Shown here in pieces: positions 49,913-57,735 of a stretch of 64,000 nucleotides of DNA (the first letter of the stretch is position 1; each line of letters starts with the position of its first letter). The notes under the pieces are model-generated. The model did no database searches. It was given only the letters and a program-made list of their open reading frames with translations, and was not told the origin of the DNA. The translations under genes were made by a program, and so were the position numbers. The DNA comes from Paraburkholderia sp. BCC1885 (GTDB lineage Bacteria; Pseudomonadota; Gammaproteobacteria; Burkholderiales; Burkholderiaceae), in contig NZ_CAAJGM010000274.1 of NCBI RefSeq assembly GCF_900996235.1, forward strand, positions 1-64,000, given 5' to 3'.

Positions 49913-51379
49913 ATGAATATCATCGAACCCGGTATCCGCAATCTCGCCACTGCCAAGGACGTGCTCCTTACGCCTTACGGCCTCGACGAATCCGTGCTCA
50001 CCCGCACGCTCGCCGAAATCTTCACGCACCGCGTCGACTACGCGGACCTGTACTTCCAGGCCACCCGCAGCGAAGCGTGGAGCCTGGAAGAAGGCATCGT
50101 GAAATCAGGCAGCTTCAGCATCGACCAAGGGGTCGGCGTGCGCGCCGTGTCGGGCGACCGGACCGCGTTTGCCTACTCGGACGACCTCTCGCCCGAGGCG
50201 ATTCGCCAGGCGGCGCTCGCCACCCGCTCGATCGCCAAGGCCGGCGGCGGCAAGCAGAAGATCAAGGTGGCGTCCGCGCTGACCGGCGTCGCCGGGCGTG
50301 ATCTGTACCTGCCGTCCGATCCGCTGCATTCGCTCGACGCCACCGCCAAGGTCAAACTGCTGGAGCGCGTCGAACAGATGGCGCGCAGCCGCGATCCGCG
50401 CATCACCCAGGTGATGGCGGGTCTGGCCGGCGAATACGACGTGGTGCTGGTGGCGCGCAGCGACGGCGCCATGGCCGCCGACATCCGGCCGCTGGTGCGC
50501 GTCTCCGTCACGGTGATCGCCGAGCAGAACGGCCGCCGCGAGATCGGCAGCGGCGGCGGTGGCGGCCGTTTCGATTACGGCTATTTCACCGACGCGGTGC
50601 TGTCAAAGTACGTGGACGACGCCGTGCATGCGGCGCTCGTCAACCTCGACGCCCGCCCGGCTCCGGCCGGCGCGATGACAGTGGTGCTCGGACCGGGCTG
50701 GCCCGGCGTGCTGCTGCACGAGGCGATCGGCCATGGTCTGGAAGGCGACTTCAACCGCAAGGGTTCGTCGGCATTTGCCGGACGCATCGGCGAGCAGGTG
50801 GCGGCCAAGGGTGTCACCGTGGTGGACGACGGCACACTGCCGAATCGCCGCGGGTCGCTGAACATCGACGACGAAGGCAATCCGACCCAGTGCACCACAC
50901 TGATCGAGGATGGCATCCTGAAGGGCTACATCCAGGACACGCTCAACGCCCGTCTGATGAAGATGCCGGTAACGGGCAACGCGCGCCGCGAATCTTACGC
51001 CGCCCTGCCGATGCCGCGCATGACCAACACCTACATGTTGAACGGCGACAAGGACCCGCAGGAAATCATCGCCTCGGTCAAGAACGGCCTGTATGCGGTG
51101 AACTTCGGCGGCGGCCAGGTGGATATCACCAACGGCAAGTTCGTGTTCTCGGCGTCCGAAGCCTACATGATCGAAAACGGCAAGGTGACGTACCCGGTCA
51201 AGGGTGCGACGCTGATCGGCAGCGGCCCGGAATCGCTCAAGTACGTCACCATGATCGGCAACGACATGGCACTCGATTCGGGCGTGGGCGTGTGCGGCAA
51301 GGAAGGCCAGAGCGTGCCGGTGGGCGTCGGTCAGCCGACCCTGCGTATTGAGAAGATGACGGTTGGCGGCACAGCCTGA
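49913..51379 (+). CDS. tldD: Metalloprotease TldD
   Basis: TldD works with TldE (PmbA) to degrade unfolded peptides and to mature microcin B17 or antidote proteins. The 488-aa product has H-E-A-I-G-H-G-L-E-G-D (the HExxxH zinc site), R-R-G-S-L-N-I-D-D-E-G and the final G-V-G-V-C-G-K-E-G-Q-S-V-P-V-G with the fourth metal ligand Cys. TldE is not in the window. Transcription ends at the hairpin just downstream. Confidence 0.96.
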   Translation: MNIIEPGIRNLATAKDVLLTPYGLDESVLTRTLAEIFTHRVDYADLYFQATRSEAWSLEEGIVKSGSFSIDQGVGVRAVSGDRTAFAYSDDLSPEAIRQAALATRSIAKAGGGKQKIKVASALTGVAGRDLYLPSDPLHSLDATAKVKLLERVEQMARSRDPRITQVMAGLAGEYDVVLVARSDGAMAADIRPLVRVSVTVIAEQNGRREIGSGGGGGRFDYGYFTDAVLSKYVDDAVHAALVNLDARPAPAGAMTVVLGPGWPGVLLHEAIGHGLEGDFNRKGSSAFAGRIGEQVAAKGVTVVDDGTLPNRRGSLNIDDEGNPTQCTTLIEDGILKGYIQDTLNARLMKMPVTGNARRESYAALPMPRMTNTYMLNGDKDPQEIIASVKNGLYAVNFGGGQVDITNGKFVFSASEAYMIENGKVTYPVKGATLIGSGPESLKYVTMIGNDMALDSGVGVCGKEGQSVPVGVGQPTLRIEKMTVGGTA

Positions 51380-51391
51380 TTTGAAGTTTCA

Positions 51392-51426
51392 CGCATACTT
51401 CGTGCAAATTTTGCGCGAAGTATGCG
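51392..51426 (+). terminator. Hairpin terminator of tldD
   Basis: A perfect 11-bp stem (51392-51402 with 51416-51426) is extended by an inner gcaaa/tttgc pairing. It lies 12 bases after the tldD stop; a short T-run follows a little later (51438-51442). It also insulates the aroG promoter just downstream. Confidence 0.65.
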
Positions 51427-51454
51427 GATTGTCCGCATTTTTACCGCCGCCCGG

Positions 51455-51483
51455 TTGCCAATCGAGACTGCGCGGGTTATAAA
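51455..51483 (+). promoter_or_regulatory. Consensus sigma-70 promoter of the aroG leader
   Basis: TTGCCA (51455-51460), exactly 17 bases, then TATAAA (51478-51483). The predicted start is near 51490, giving a leader of about 225 bases before aroG or a terminated RNA of about 160 bases. Confidence 0.7.
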
Positions 51484-51521
51484 GTCACTCACCCTTTTTC
51501 ATCAGCGACCTCACTTTCGCC

Positions 51522-51590
51522 ATGTCCGCCAAGTTTTATTTTTACTTTTTCTGGCATCTCAGACCGCTGGCGGATCGAGAGGGGTGTTAG
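51522..51590 (+). CDS. Aromatic-rich leader peptide of the aroG attenuator, 22 aa
   Basis: The frame is M-S-A-K, then F-Y-F-Y-F-F-W (residues 5-11), then H-L-R-P-L-A-D-R-E-G-C and TAG. Seven consecutive aromatic codons immediately before a DAHP synthase gene are what an attenuation leader needs. If Phe- or Tyr-tRNA is scarce, the ribosome pauses in this run. Codons 14-18 double as the antiterminator strand 51561-51573, so a ribosome that finishes the peptide covers it. The ribosome site before ATG 51522 is weak, often true of leader peptides. E. coli pheL and trpL are analogues, not homologues. Confidence 0.85.
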   Translation: MSAKFYFYFFWHLRPLADREGC

Positions 51591-51649
51591 TGCACGTAAG
51601 GCACCCAAAATTCCCGAAAAAACCGCCAGCGAGTCTGGCGGTTTTTTTT
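51561..51649 (+). promoter_or_regulatory. Transcription attenuator: antiterminator and terminator
   Basis: Terminator: ccgccag (51623-51629) pairs with ctggcgg (51635-51641), extended by six A-T pairs and followed by eight T (51642-51649). Antiterminator: 51561-51573 pairs with 51623-51636 over 13 base pairs with one bulged base (9 + 4). The two structures share 51623-51636 and exclude each other. The upstream strand lies inside the leader peptide, so the ribosome position decides. A stop-codon ribosome leads to termination; a ribosome paused on the first Phe/Tyr codons leads to read-through into aroG. Confidence 0.85.
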
Positions 51650-51713
51650 CGCCCCGCACAAACACGCTACGAACCACACGAACACGCTACGCAACGAATC
51701 CTGGAGAACCACC

Positions 51714-52787
51714 ATGCCCCCACACAACACTGACGATGTCCGCATTCGAGAATTGAAAGAACTCACGCCGCCCGCTCACCTGATCCGCGAATTCGCCTGC
51801 GAAGAAGCAGTCTCGGACCTGATCTACCATTCGCGCCAGTCGATGCACCGCATCCTGCACGGCATGGAAGACCGCCTGATCGTGATCATCGGACCGTGCT
51901 CGATCCACGACACCCAGGCGGCGCTCGAATACGCGGGACGGCTGGTCGAGCAGCGCAAGCGCTTCGCGGGCGAACTCGAAATCGTGATGCGGGTGTACTT
52001 CGAAAAGCCGCGCACGACGGTGGGCTGGAAGGGTCTCATCAACGACCCGCACATGGACAACAGCTTCAAGATCAACGACGGCCTGCGCACCGCGCGCGAG
52101 TTGCTGTTGCGCATCAACGAGCTCGGCTTGCCGGCCGGCACCGAATACCTCGACATGATCAGCCCGCAGTACATCGCCGATCTGATCTCGTGGGGCGCAA
52201 TCGGCGCGCGCACAACGGAATCGCAGGTGCATCGCGAACTGGCGTCGGGTCTGTCGTGTCCGGTCGGCTTCAAGAACGGCACCGACGGCAACGTGAAAAT
52301 CGCCGTTGACGCCATCAAGGCTGCCTCGCAGCCGCACCATTTCCTCTCGGTGACGAAGGGCGGCCACTCGGCGATCGTCTCGACAGCCGGCAATGAGGAC
52401 TGCCACATCATTTTGCGCGGCGGCAAAGCGCCGAACTACGACGCGGAAAACGTCAACGCGGCGTGTGCCGACATTGGCAAGGCCGGTCTCGCGGCGCGTC
52501 TGATGATCGACGCGAGCCATGCCAATAGCTCGAAGAAGCACGAGAACCAGATCCCGGTGTGCGCGGACATCGGCCGCCAGATTGCTGGTGGCGACGAGCG
52601 GATTGTCGGCGTGATGGTGGAATCGCACCTTGTCGCCGGACGTCAGGATCTGAAGGAAGGTTGCGCGCTGACGTATGGTCAGAGCGTGACCGACGCCTGT
52701 ATTGGCTGGGACGAAAGTGTCGCTGTTCTGGAAGGCTTGGCCGAAGCGGTCAAACAGCGCCGTGTGGCGCGCGGCAGCGGTAATTAA
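51714..52787 (+). CDS. aroG: 3-deoxy-7-phosphoheptulonate (DAHP) synthase, class I
   Basis: DAHP synthase joins PEP and erythrose-4-phosphate, the first step to Phe, Tyr and Trp. The 357-aa product has V-I-I-G-P-C-S-I-H-D, R-V-Y-F-E-K-P-R-T-T-V-G-W-K-G, G-A-I-G-A-R-T-T-E-S-Q-V-H-R, G-F-K-N-G-T-D-G and D-A-S-H-A-N-S-S-K, giving the metal site (Cys, His, Glu, Asp) and PEP site of the AroF/G/H family. Which effector (Phe, Tyr or Trp) inhibits it cannot be told safely; the symbol is by homology. A GGAGA site precedes ATG 51714. Expression is very likely set by the attenuator upstream. Confidence 0.95.
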   Translation: MPPHNTDDVRIRELKELTPPAHLIREFACEEAVSDLIYHSRQSMHRILHGMEDRLIVIIGPCSIHDTQAALEYAGRLVEQRKRFAGELEIVMRVYFEKPRTTVGWKGLINDPHMDNSFKINDGLRTARELLLRINELGLPAGTEYLDMISPQYIADLISWGAIGARTTESQVHRELASGLSCPVGFKNGTDGNVKIAVDAIKAASQPHHFLSVTKGGHSAIVSTAGNEDCHIILRGGKAPNYDAENVNAACADIGKAGLAARLMIDASHANSSKKHENQIPVCADIGRQIAGGDERIVGVMVESHLVAGRQDLKEGCALTYGQSVTDACIGWDESVAVLEGLAEAVKQRRVARGSGN

Positions 52788-52825
52788 GCAGTCGCGCTGC
52801 TCAAAAAACTTTAGACGCATGTCGC

Positions 52826-52854
52826 AAGCCCGGCCAGTGAGCCGGGCTTTTTTT
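52826..52854 (+). terminator. Rho-independent terminator of aroG
   Basis: A 9-bp stem (52826-52834 with 52841-52849) with a 6-base loop is followed by a T-run to 52854, 39 bases after the aroG stop. Confidence 0.85.
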
Positions 52855-53047
52855 CGTCCTCCGCCCGTCATTTGGCTGCCCTTCCCCCCTCTCTCTGCGA
52901 CCTCTTTTTCGCCCCTATTCCGCTCCTCTTTCAACCCTGGCCAATTGGTTAGTTACCCGAACGGACGAATGGTGGCGCGCGCCCCGACCCTGTACCGTAG
53001 TTGCCCAAGGCGGGATCGGAAAACGTATTGCCTTTCCCGGGAGATTG

Positions 53048-53063
53048 GTATAAAGTTTTATAC
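53048..53063 (+). promoter_or_regulatory. Palindromic operator overlapping the higBA -10 box
   Basis: gtataaa-gt-tttatac is a perfect 7+7 inverted repeat 13 bases before the toxin start. It includes TATAAA (53049-53054), a likely -10 element; a TTGCCT lies 15 bases upstream (53028-53033), slightly short. HigA-type antitoxins normally repress their own operon at such palindromes. Confidence 0.55.
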
Positions 53064-53076
53064 ATGAAGGGCACTC

Positions 53077-53415
53077 ATGGAGTACGAAAAAGATATCTGC
53101 TGGGTGGGCTCCAGCTACAAAGATTTACTGGCATTTCCCGAGGAACCACGTCGGCAGGCCGGTTTTCAGTTGAGCAAAATCCAGGCAGGCCTGGACCCGG
53201 ACGACTGGAAATCCTTTCCCACCGTGGGTTCCGGCACGCGTGAAATCCGGCTCAACGACACGAGCGGCGCTTATAGGGTCATGTACGTCGCGAAGCTGGA
53301 ACACGCCATTTACGTTCTGCACTGCTTCCACAAAAAGACCCAGGTCACGAGCCGGCACGACGTTCAGATTGGAAAGGCGCGCTATCGCGCCGTAGTCAAC
53401 CATAACGAGGCATAG
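53077..53415 (+). CDS. HigB/RelE-superfamily toxin (Gp49-like), 112 aa
   Basis: Gp49/HigB-type toxins cut mRNA on the ribosome. The 112-aa product has D-L-L-A-F-P-E-E-P-R-R-Q-A-G-F-Q-L near the start, then R-E-I-R-L-N-D-T-S-G-A-Y-R-V-M-Y and Y-V-L-H-C-F-H-K-K-T-Q, the core strands and basic catalytic stretch of this family. ATG 53077 has 'gaagg' upstream. The antitoxin gene begins two bases after its stop, the toxin-first order typical of higBA. Confidence 0.88.
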   Translation: MEYEKDICWVGSSYKDLLAFPEEPRRQAGFQLSKIQAGLDPDDWKSFPTVGSGTREIRLNDTSGAYRVMYVAKLEHAIYVLHCFHKKTQVTSRHDVQIGKARYRAVVNHNEA

Positions 53416-53417
53416 CA

Positions 53418-53750
53418 ATGACGATCGATACCAAAATCCGTCACGTAACGAAGCCGGGAGACAACCTCTTCCTCCAGCTCGGCTTTCCCGCTGAGGAAGC
53501 GGCACGGCTGCACGCGGCGTCGCAAAAAGAAATCAACGACACCCGGCTGCTGAAGGAGCAACTGATGGCGGAGCTGTCTACCTGGATCGACGAGCACCAT
53601 CTGAAACAGGCGGAAGCCGCTGAGATTCTGATGGTGTCGCGCCCGCGGGTGTCCGACGTGGTCAACAAGAAGACCACCAAGTTCACGCTCGACACGCTGA
53701 TCGAAATGATGGGCCGGATCGGCAAGCCGGTCACGCTGGCCGTAGGCTGA
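53418..53750 (+). CDS. HigA-type HTH antitoxin, 110 aa
   Basis: The antitoxin neutralises the toxin and represses the operon. The XRE/HTH_37-type helix-turn-helix lies at about residues 60-95: H-L-K-Q-A-E-A-A-E-I-L-M-V-S-R-P-R-V-S-D followed by K-F-T-L-D-T-L-I-E-M-M. The N-terminal part (1-55), rich in Ala/Glu, probably binds the toxin. It ends close to the convergent cobalamin adenosyltransferase gene. Confidence 0.88.
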   Translation: MTIDTKIRHVTKPGDNLFLQLGFPAEEAARLHAASQKEINDTRLLKEQLMAELSTWIDEHHLKQAEAAEILMVSRPRVSDVVNKKTTKFTLDTLIEMMGRIGKPVTLAVG

Positions 53751-53847
53751 GGCGCGCGGGCCGGTTCCCGGTCGCACAGGGTATTTATTGACAGTAGCGC
53801 GCTTTGCCGGCTTGCAGTGGCTAAGCCGAGGTCTTACTACTACCGCC

Positions 53848-54402
53848 CTACTTCGAGCCGCGTTCGTGCTGCCAGAGCACATCGCTGCCGCCGTCCGCGC
53901 GATTCAGCACGCGGGCCAACACGAACAGCAGGTCGGACAAGCGGTTGACATATTGGCGCGGCGCCGCGTTGATCGTCTCCGCCTGGCCCAGCGCCACGAT
54001 GGCGCGCTCGGCACGTCGGCACACCGTCCGGCACACGTGCGCCAGCGCGGCAGCCCGCGACCCACCGGGCAAAATAAACTCCTTGAGCGGCGGCAGGGTC
54101 GCGTTGTATTCGGCGAGCCACGCGTCGAGTTGCGCCAGATGCGGGTCGGTAATCATGGTGTGGCCGGGAATGCAAAGCTCGCCGCCGAGATCGAACAGGT
54201 CATGCTGGATCGCCGTGAGCGCCGCCCGCACGTTATCGGGCAAGGTTTCGCAGAGCAGCACGCCGAGATTCGAGTTGAGTTCGTCCACGTCGCCAATCGC
54301 GGCGATCCGCGCGGCGTCCTTGCTCACCCGGCGGCCATCGCCCAGACCCGTGCTGCCGTCGTCGCCGGTGCGGGTGGCGATCTTGCTCAAGCGGTTGCCC
54401 AT
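53848..54402 (-). CDS. Cob(I)alamin adenosyltransferase, PduO type
   Basis: The enzyme transfers the adenosyl group of ATP to cob(I)alamin to form coenzyme B12. I start at ATG 54402 (M-G-N-R-L-S-K-I-A-T-R-T-G-D-D-G-S-T-G-L), where the ATP-binding T-R-T-G-D-D-G-x-T family motif begins. Further support comes from D-E-L-N-S-N-L-G, F-D-L-G-G-E-L and C-R-R-A-E-R-A, with N-R-L-S-D-L-L-F-V-L-A-R at the C-terminus. 184 aa, as usual for PduO. No other B12 genes are near; no cobalamin riboswitch was seen upstream. Confidence 0.9.
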   Translation of the reverse strand: MGNRLSKIATRTGDDGSTGLGDGRRVSKDAARIAAIGDVDELNSNLGVLLCETLPDNVRAALTAIQHDLFDLGGELCIPGHTMITDPHLAQLDAWLAEYNATLPPLKEFILPGGSRAAALAHVCRTVCRRAERAIVALGQAETINAAPRQYVNRLSDLLFVLARVLNRADGGSDVLWQHERGSK

Positions 54403-54593
54403 GATGTCTGCCGTCCTTTCAGTGTCGGATGCGTCTGCTTCGGTTTGCTTCATACCGGCATCGGGTATTTCGCAGGGTCTTTACGGATAATTCCGCGCCA
54501 GCGCCATTTCCGCGGCCATTATAGGATCGGCCGGCCCGGCTGGACGCCGGTCATCGGACGATCGGCGTAAAATGAAACGGAAGTACAGACGCC

Positions 54594-56033
54594 ATGCCCG
54601 TCACTCAGGAGACACCTGTGAACCATCCCGCGCCGCCGGCCCCCTTGCGCCGTCCGTTCCCCGTCGAGTTGCTCACCTCGCTGAAGTCCGCCTTTGGTGA
54701 GCGCGTCTCGACCGCCGAAGCCGTGCGCGCCCATCATGGCCGGGACGAGTCGCCGTTCGATCCGCAATTGCCCGACGCCGTGGTGTTCGCCCGCACCACA
54801 CAAGACGTGCAGGCCATTGTCAGGCTTTGCGCGCAATACGGCGTGCCGGTCATTCCGTATGGCAACGGTTCGTCGCTGGAGGGTCATCTGCTGGCCGTGC
54901 AGGGGGGCGTGTCGATCGATCTGTCGGAGATGAACCGCGTGCTGTCGATCAATGCGGAAGACCTCACCGTCACCGTCGAGCCGGGCATCTCCCGCAAGCA
55001 ACTGAACGAAGCGCTACGCGACACCGGCCTCTTTTTCCCCATCGATCCAGGCGCGGATGCCAGTATCGGCGGCATGTCGGCGACGCGCGCGTCGGGCACC
55101 AACGCCGTGCGCTACGGCACGATGCGCGAAAACGTGCTCGGTCTGCGCGCCGTGCTGGCGGATGGCCGGGTCATCAAGACCGGCACGCGAGCCCGCAAGT
55201 CGGCGGCCGGGTATGACCTGACCCGCCTGTTCGTCGGCTCGGAGGGCACGCTCGGCGTCATCACCGAAATCACGCTGCGGCTCTATCCGCAGCCGGAAGC
55301 CATCTCGGCCGCGGTGTGCACGTTTGCGTCGATGGGCGACGCGGTGCGCGCCGTCATCGAAACCATTCAGACGGGCGTGCCGATCGCGCGCGTGGAATTC
55401 GTCGATTCACTCGCCATCCGCGCCATCAACCGTCACTCGAACCTCACGCTGCGCGAGGCACCCACGCTGTTCTTCGAGTTCCACGGCACCGAATCCGGCG
55501 TGAAGGAGCAGGCGGAAACGGTTCAGGAGATCGCCGCGCAAAACGCGGGCGAAGGCTTCGAATGGGCCACGCGTCCCGAGGATCGCAGCCGTCTATGGAA
55601 TGCGCGCCACAACGCCTATTTCGCGATGCTGCAACTGAAGCCCGGCTGCCGCGCCGTCACCACCGACGTCTGCGTGCCGATCTCGCAACTCGCCCAATGC
55701 GTGGTCGAAACCGAGCAGGACCTGCTCGCCTCGCCGCTGCCGTGTCCGATCGTCGGCCATGTGGGCGACGGCAATTTCCACGTCGCCATCCTGATCGACC
55801 CGGCCAGGCCCGAAGAACTCGCGGAAGCCGAACGCCTCAACCAGCGCATCGTGCAGCGCGCGCTGCGCATGGGCGGCACCTGCACCGGCGAACATGGCGT
55901 CGGGCTGCACAAGATGGGCTTCCTGCTGGAAGAGCACGGCGAGGTGGCCGTAGATACGATGCGCGCAATCAAGCACGCGCTCGATCCGCGTAATCTGATG
56001 AATCCCGGCAAGATTTTCTCGTGGGCGGCGTAG
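54594..56033 (+). CDS. FAD-linked D-lactate-type dehydrogenase
   Basis: This is a flavoprotein of the FAD_binding_4 / FAD-oxidase_C family that oxidises D-2-hydroxy acids and passes electrons to the respiratory chain. The PCMH-type FAD site is P-Y-G-N-G-S-S-L-E-G-H-L with D-L-S-E-M-N-R, then I-G-G-M-S-A-T-R-A-S-G-T-N-A-V-R-Y-G-T, the pattern of D-lactate dehydrogenases (Dld/LDHD) rather than GlcD. The C-terminal half has V-G-H-V-G-D-G-N-F-H and T-G-E-H-G-V-G. Start is ATG 54594, or GTG 54618, which has a better site (AGGAG). It is followed 71 bp later by glcD. Confidence 0.87.
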   Translation: MPVTQETPVNHPAPPAPLRRPFPVELLTSLKSAFGERVSTAEAVRAHHGRDESPFDPQLPDAVVFARTTQDVQAIVRLCAQYGVPVIPYGNGSSLEGHLLAVQGGVSIDLSEMNRVLSINAEDLTVTVEPGISRKQLNEALRDTGLFFPIDPGADASIGGMSATRASGTNAVRYGTMRENVLGLRAVLADGRVIKTGTRARKSAAGYDLTRLFVGSEGTLGVITEITLRLYPQPEAISAAVCTFASMGDAVRAVIETIQTGVPIARVEFVDSLAIRAINRHSNLTLREAPTLFFEFHGTESGVKEQAETVQEIAAQNAGEGFEWATRPEDRSRLWNARHNAYFAMLQLKPGCRAVTTDVCVPISQLAQCVVETEQDLLASPLPCPIVGHVGDGNFHVAILIDPARPEELAEAERLNQRIVQRALRMGGTCTGEHGVGLHKMGFLLEEHGEVAVDTMRAIKHALDPRNLMNPGKIFSWAA

Positions 56034-56104
56034 GATTCGCCCGCTGGCCCTGTCATACCTCGCGCGGCAAGGCCGCGGCGCAACGGAGTACGAGGAGAGG
56101 AAAG

Positions 56105-57598
56105 ATGAACGCACCCGCCGAACTGTCGGCTGAAGTGCTCGCGCAGCGCCAACGCGAAGTCGTGCAGGCACTGATGGCCGTGTTGCCGACCCATTGCCTG
56201 CTGTACCGCGAGGAAGACACCGTCGCCTACGAGTGCGACGGTCTTGCCGCCTATCGCCGGCTGCCGCTGGCGGTGGCCCTGCCGGAAACCGAATCGCAGG
56301 TGCAGCGCATCGTGCAGATCTGCCATCGGCTCGACGTGCCCATCGTGCCGCGCGGCGCCGGCACGGGTCTGTCGGGCGGCGCCATGCCGATCCGACACGG
56401 CGTGGTGGTGTCGCTTGCGCGCTTCAGAAAAATCGTCGAAGTGGACTCCTATGCACGTACCGCGACGGTTCAGCCAGGCGTGCGTAATCTGGCTATTTCC
56501 GAAGCCGCCGCGCCGTATGGGCTCTACTACGCGCCCGATCCTTCCTCACAGATTGCGTGCACGATCGGCGGCAACGTGTCGGAAAATTCCGGCGGCGTGC
56601 ATTGCCTGAAATATGGTCTGACAGTGCACAACGTCTTGCGGGTACGCGCCATTACGATGGAAGGCGAAGTGGTCGAGTTCGGCTCGCTCGCGCCCGATGC
56701 GCCGGGGCTCGACCTGCTGGCGGTGCTGATCGGTAGCGAGGGCATGTTTGCGATCGTCACCGAAGTGACCGTCAAGCTGATCCCCAAGCCGCAAACGGCG
56801 CAGGTCGTGATGGCGAGTTTCGACGACGTCGTGAAAGGCGGCGACGCGGTCGCCGGCATTATCGCGGCGGGCATCATTCCGGCAGGTCTCGAAATGATGG
56901 ACAAGCCCGCGACGCGCGCCGTCGAGGAGTTCGTCAAAGCCGGTTACGACCTCGACTCCGCCGCCATCCTGCTGTGCGAATCGGACGGCACGGCCGAGGA
57001 AGTGGCCGACGAAATCGTCCGCATGACGGCTGTCTTGCGCGAACATGGCGCCACGCGCATCCAGATTTCGCGCTCGGAAAGCGAGCGGCTGCGTTTCTGG
57101 TCCGGCCGCAAGAATGCGTTTCCCGCCGCGGGCCGTATCTCGCCGGATTACTACTGCATGGACGGCACCGTGCCGCGCCGCAGCATCGGGCCGTTGCTCG
57201 CACGTATCGAGGCGATGGAGCAGAAGTACAGGTTACGCTGCATGAACGTCTTCCACGCCGGCGACGGCAACATGCATCCGCTGATCCTGTTCAACGGCAA
57301 CGATCTGGACGAATGGCACCGCGCCGAGGCGTTCGGCTCGGACATCCTCGAGACGTGCGTCGAGCTGGGCGGCACGGTGACGGGCGAACACGGCGTCGGC
57401 ATCGAAAAGATCAACTCGATGTGCGTGCAGTTTTCGCCTGAAGAGCGCGACGCGTTCCACGCCGTCAAGCGCGCTTTCGACCCGCCCGGCCTGCTGAACC
57501 CGGACAAGGGCATCCCGACGCGGGCGCGCTGTGCCGAGTACGGCAAGATGCACGTGCGCGGCGGCCTGCTGCCCCGTCCCGACTTGCCGAGGTTTTAG
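56105..57598 (+). CDS. glcD: Glycolate oxidase subunit GlcD
   Basis: GlcD is the FAD subunit that oxidises glycolate to glyoxylate. ATG 56105 (M-N-A-P-A-E-L) has a GAGGAGAGG site; the open frame further up overlaps the previous gene. 497 aa, like E. coli GlcD (499). The FAD motif is V-P-R-G-A-G-T-G-L-S-G-G-A, then Y-A-P-D-P-S-S-Q, G-G-N-V-S-E-N-S-G-G and V-F-H-A-G-D-G-N-M-H-P. It is first of a glcDEF set (137 bp to glcE). Confidence 0.94.
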   Translation: MNAPAELSAEVLAQRQREVVQALMAVLPTHCLLYREEDTVAYECDGLAAYRRLPLAVALPETESQVQRIVQICHRLDVPIVPRGAGTGLSGGAMPIRHGVVVSLARFRKIVEVDSYARTATVQPGVRNLAISEAAAPYGLYYAPDPSSQIACTIGGNVSENSGGVHCLKYGLTVHNVLRVRAITMEGEVVEFGSLAPDAPGLDLLAVLIGSEGMFAIVTEVTVKLIPKPQTAQVVMASFDDVVKGGDAVAGIIAAGIIPAGLEMMDKPATRAVEEFVKAGYDLDSAAILLCESDGTAEEVADEIVRMTAVLREHGATRIQISRSESERLRFWSGRKNAFPAAGRISPDYYCMDGTVPRRSIGPLLARIEAMEQKYRLRCMNVFHAGDGNMHPLILFNGNDLDEWHRAEAFGSDILETCVELGGTVTGEHGVGIEKINSMCVQFSPEERDAFHAVKRAFDPPGLLNPDKGIPTRARCAEYGKMHVRGGLLPRPDLPRF

Positions 57599-57735
57599 GC
57601 GACCCGTTCGGGCCGCCGCCCAGCCGTAGAATCCCGCCGCAGGCCTTCGACAGACAACCCGATGCGGGTCCGCTCCGGGTTGTCAGCATGTGCCTGCCAG
57701 GTACAATCGAGCGAAACACAACGAAGCAGGACACC

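Noticed and set aside
51687..52934. 415-codon open frame antisense to aroG
   Set aside because: Shadow of the DAHP synthase gene.
54403..54593. Cobalamin riboswitch upstream of the adenosyltransferase gene
   Set aside because: No B12-box-like sequence or fitting structure was seen in the 190-bp upstream region.
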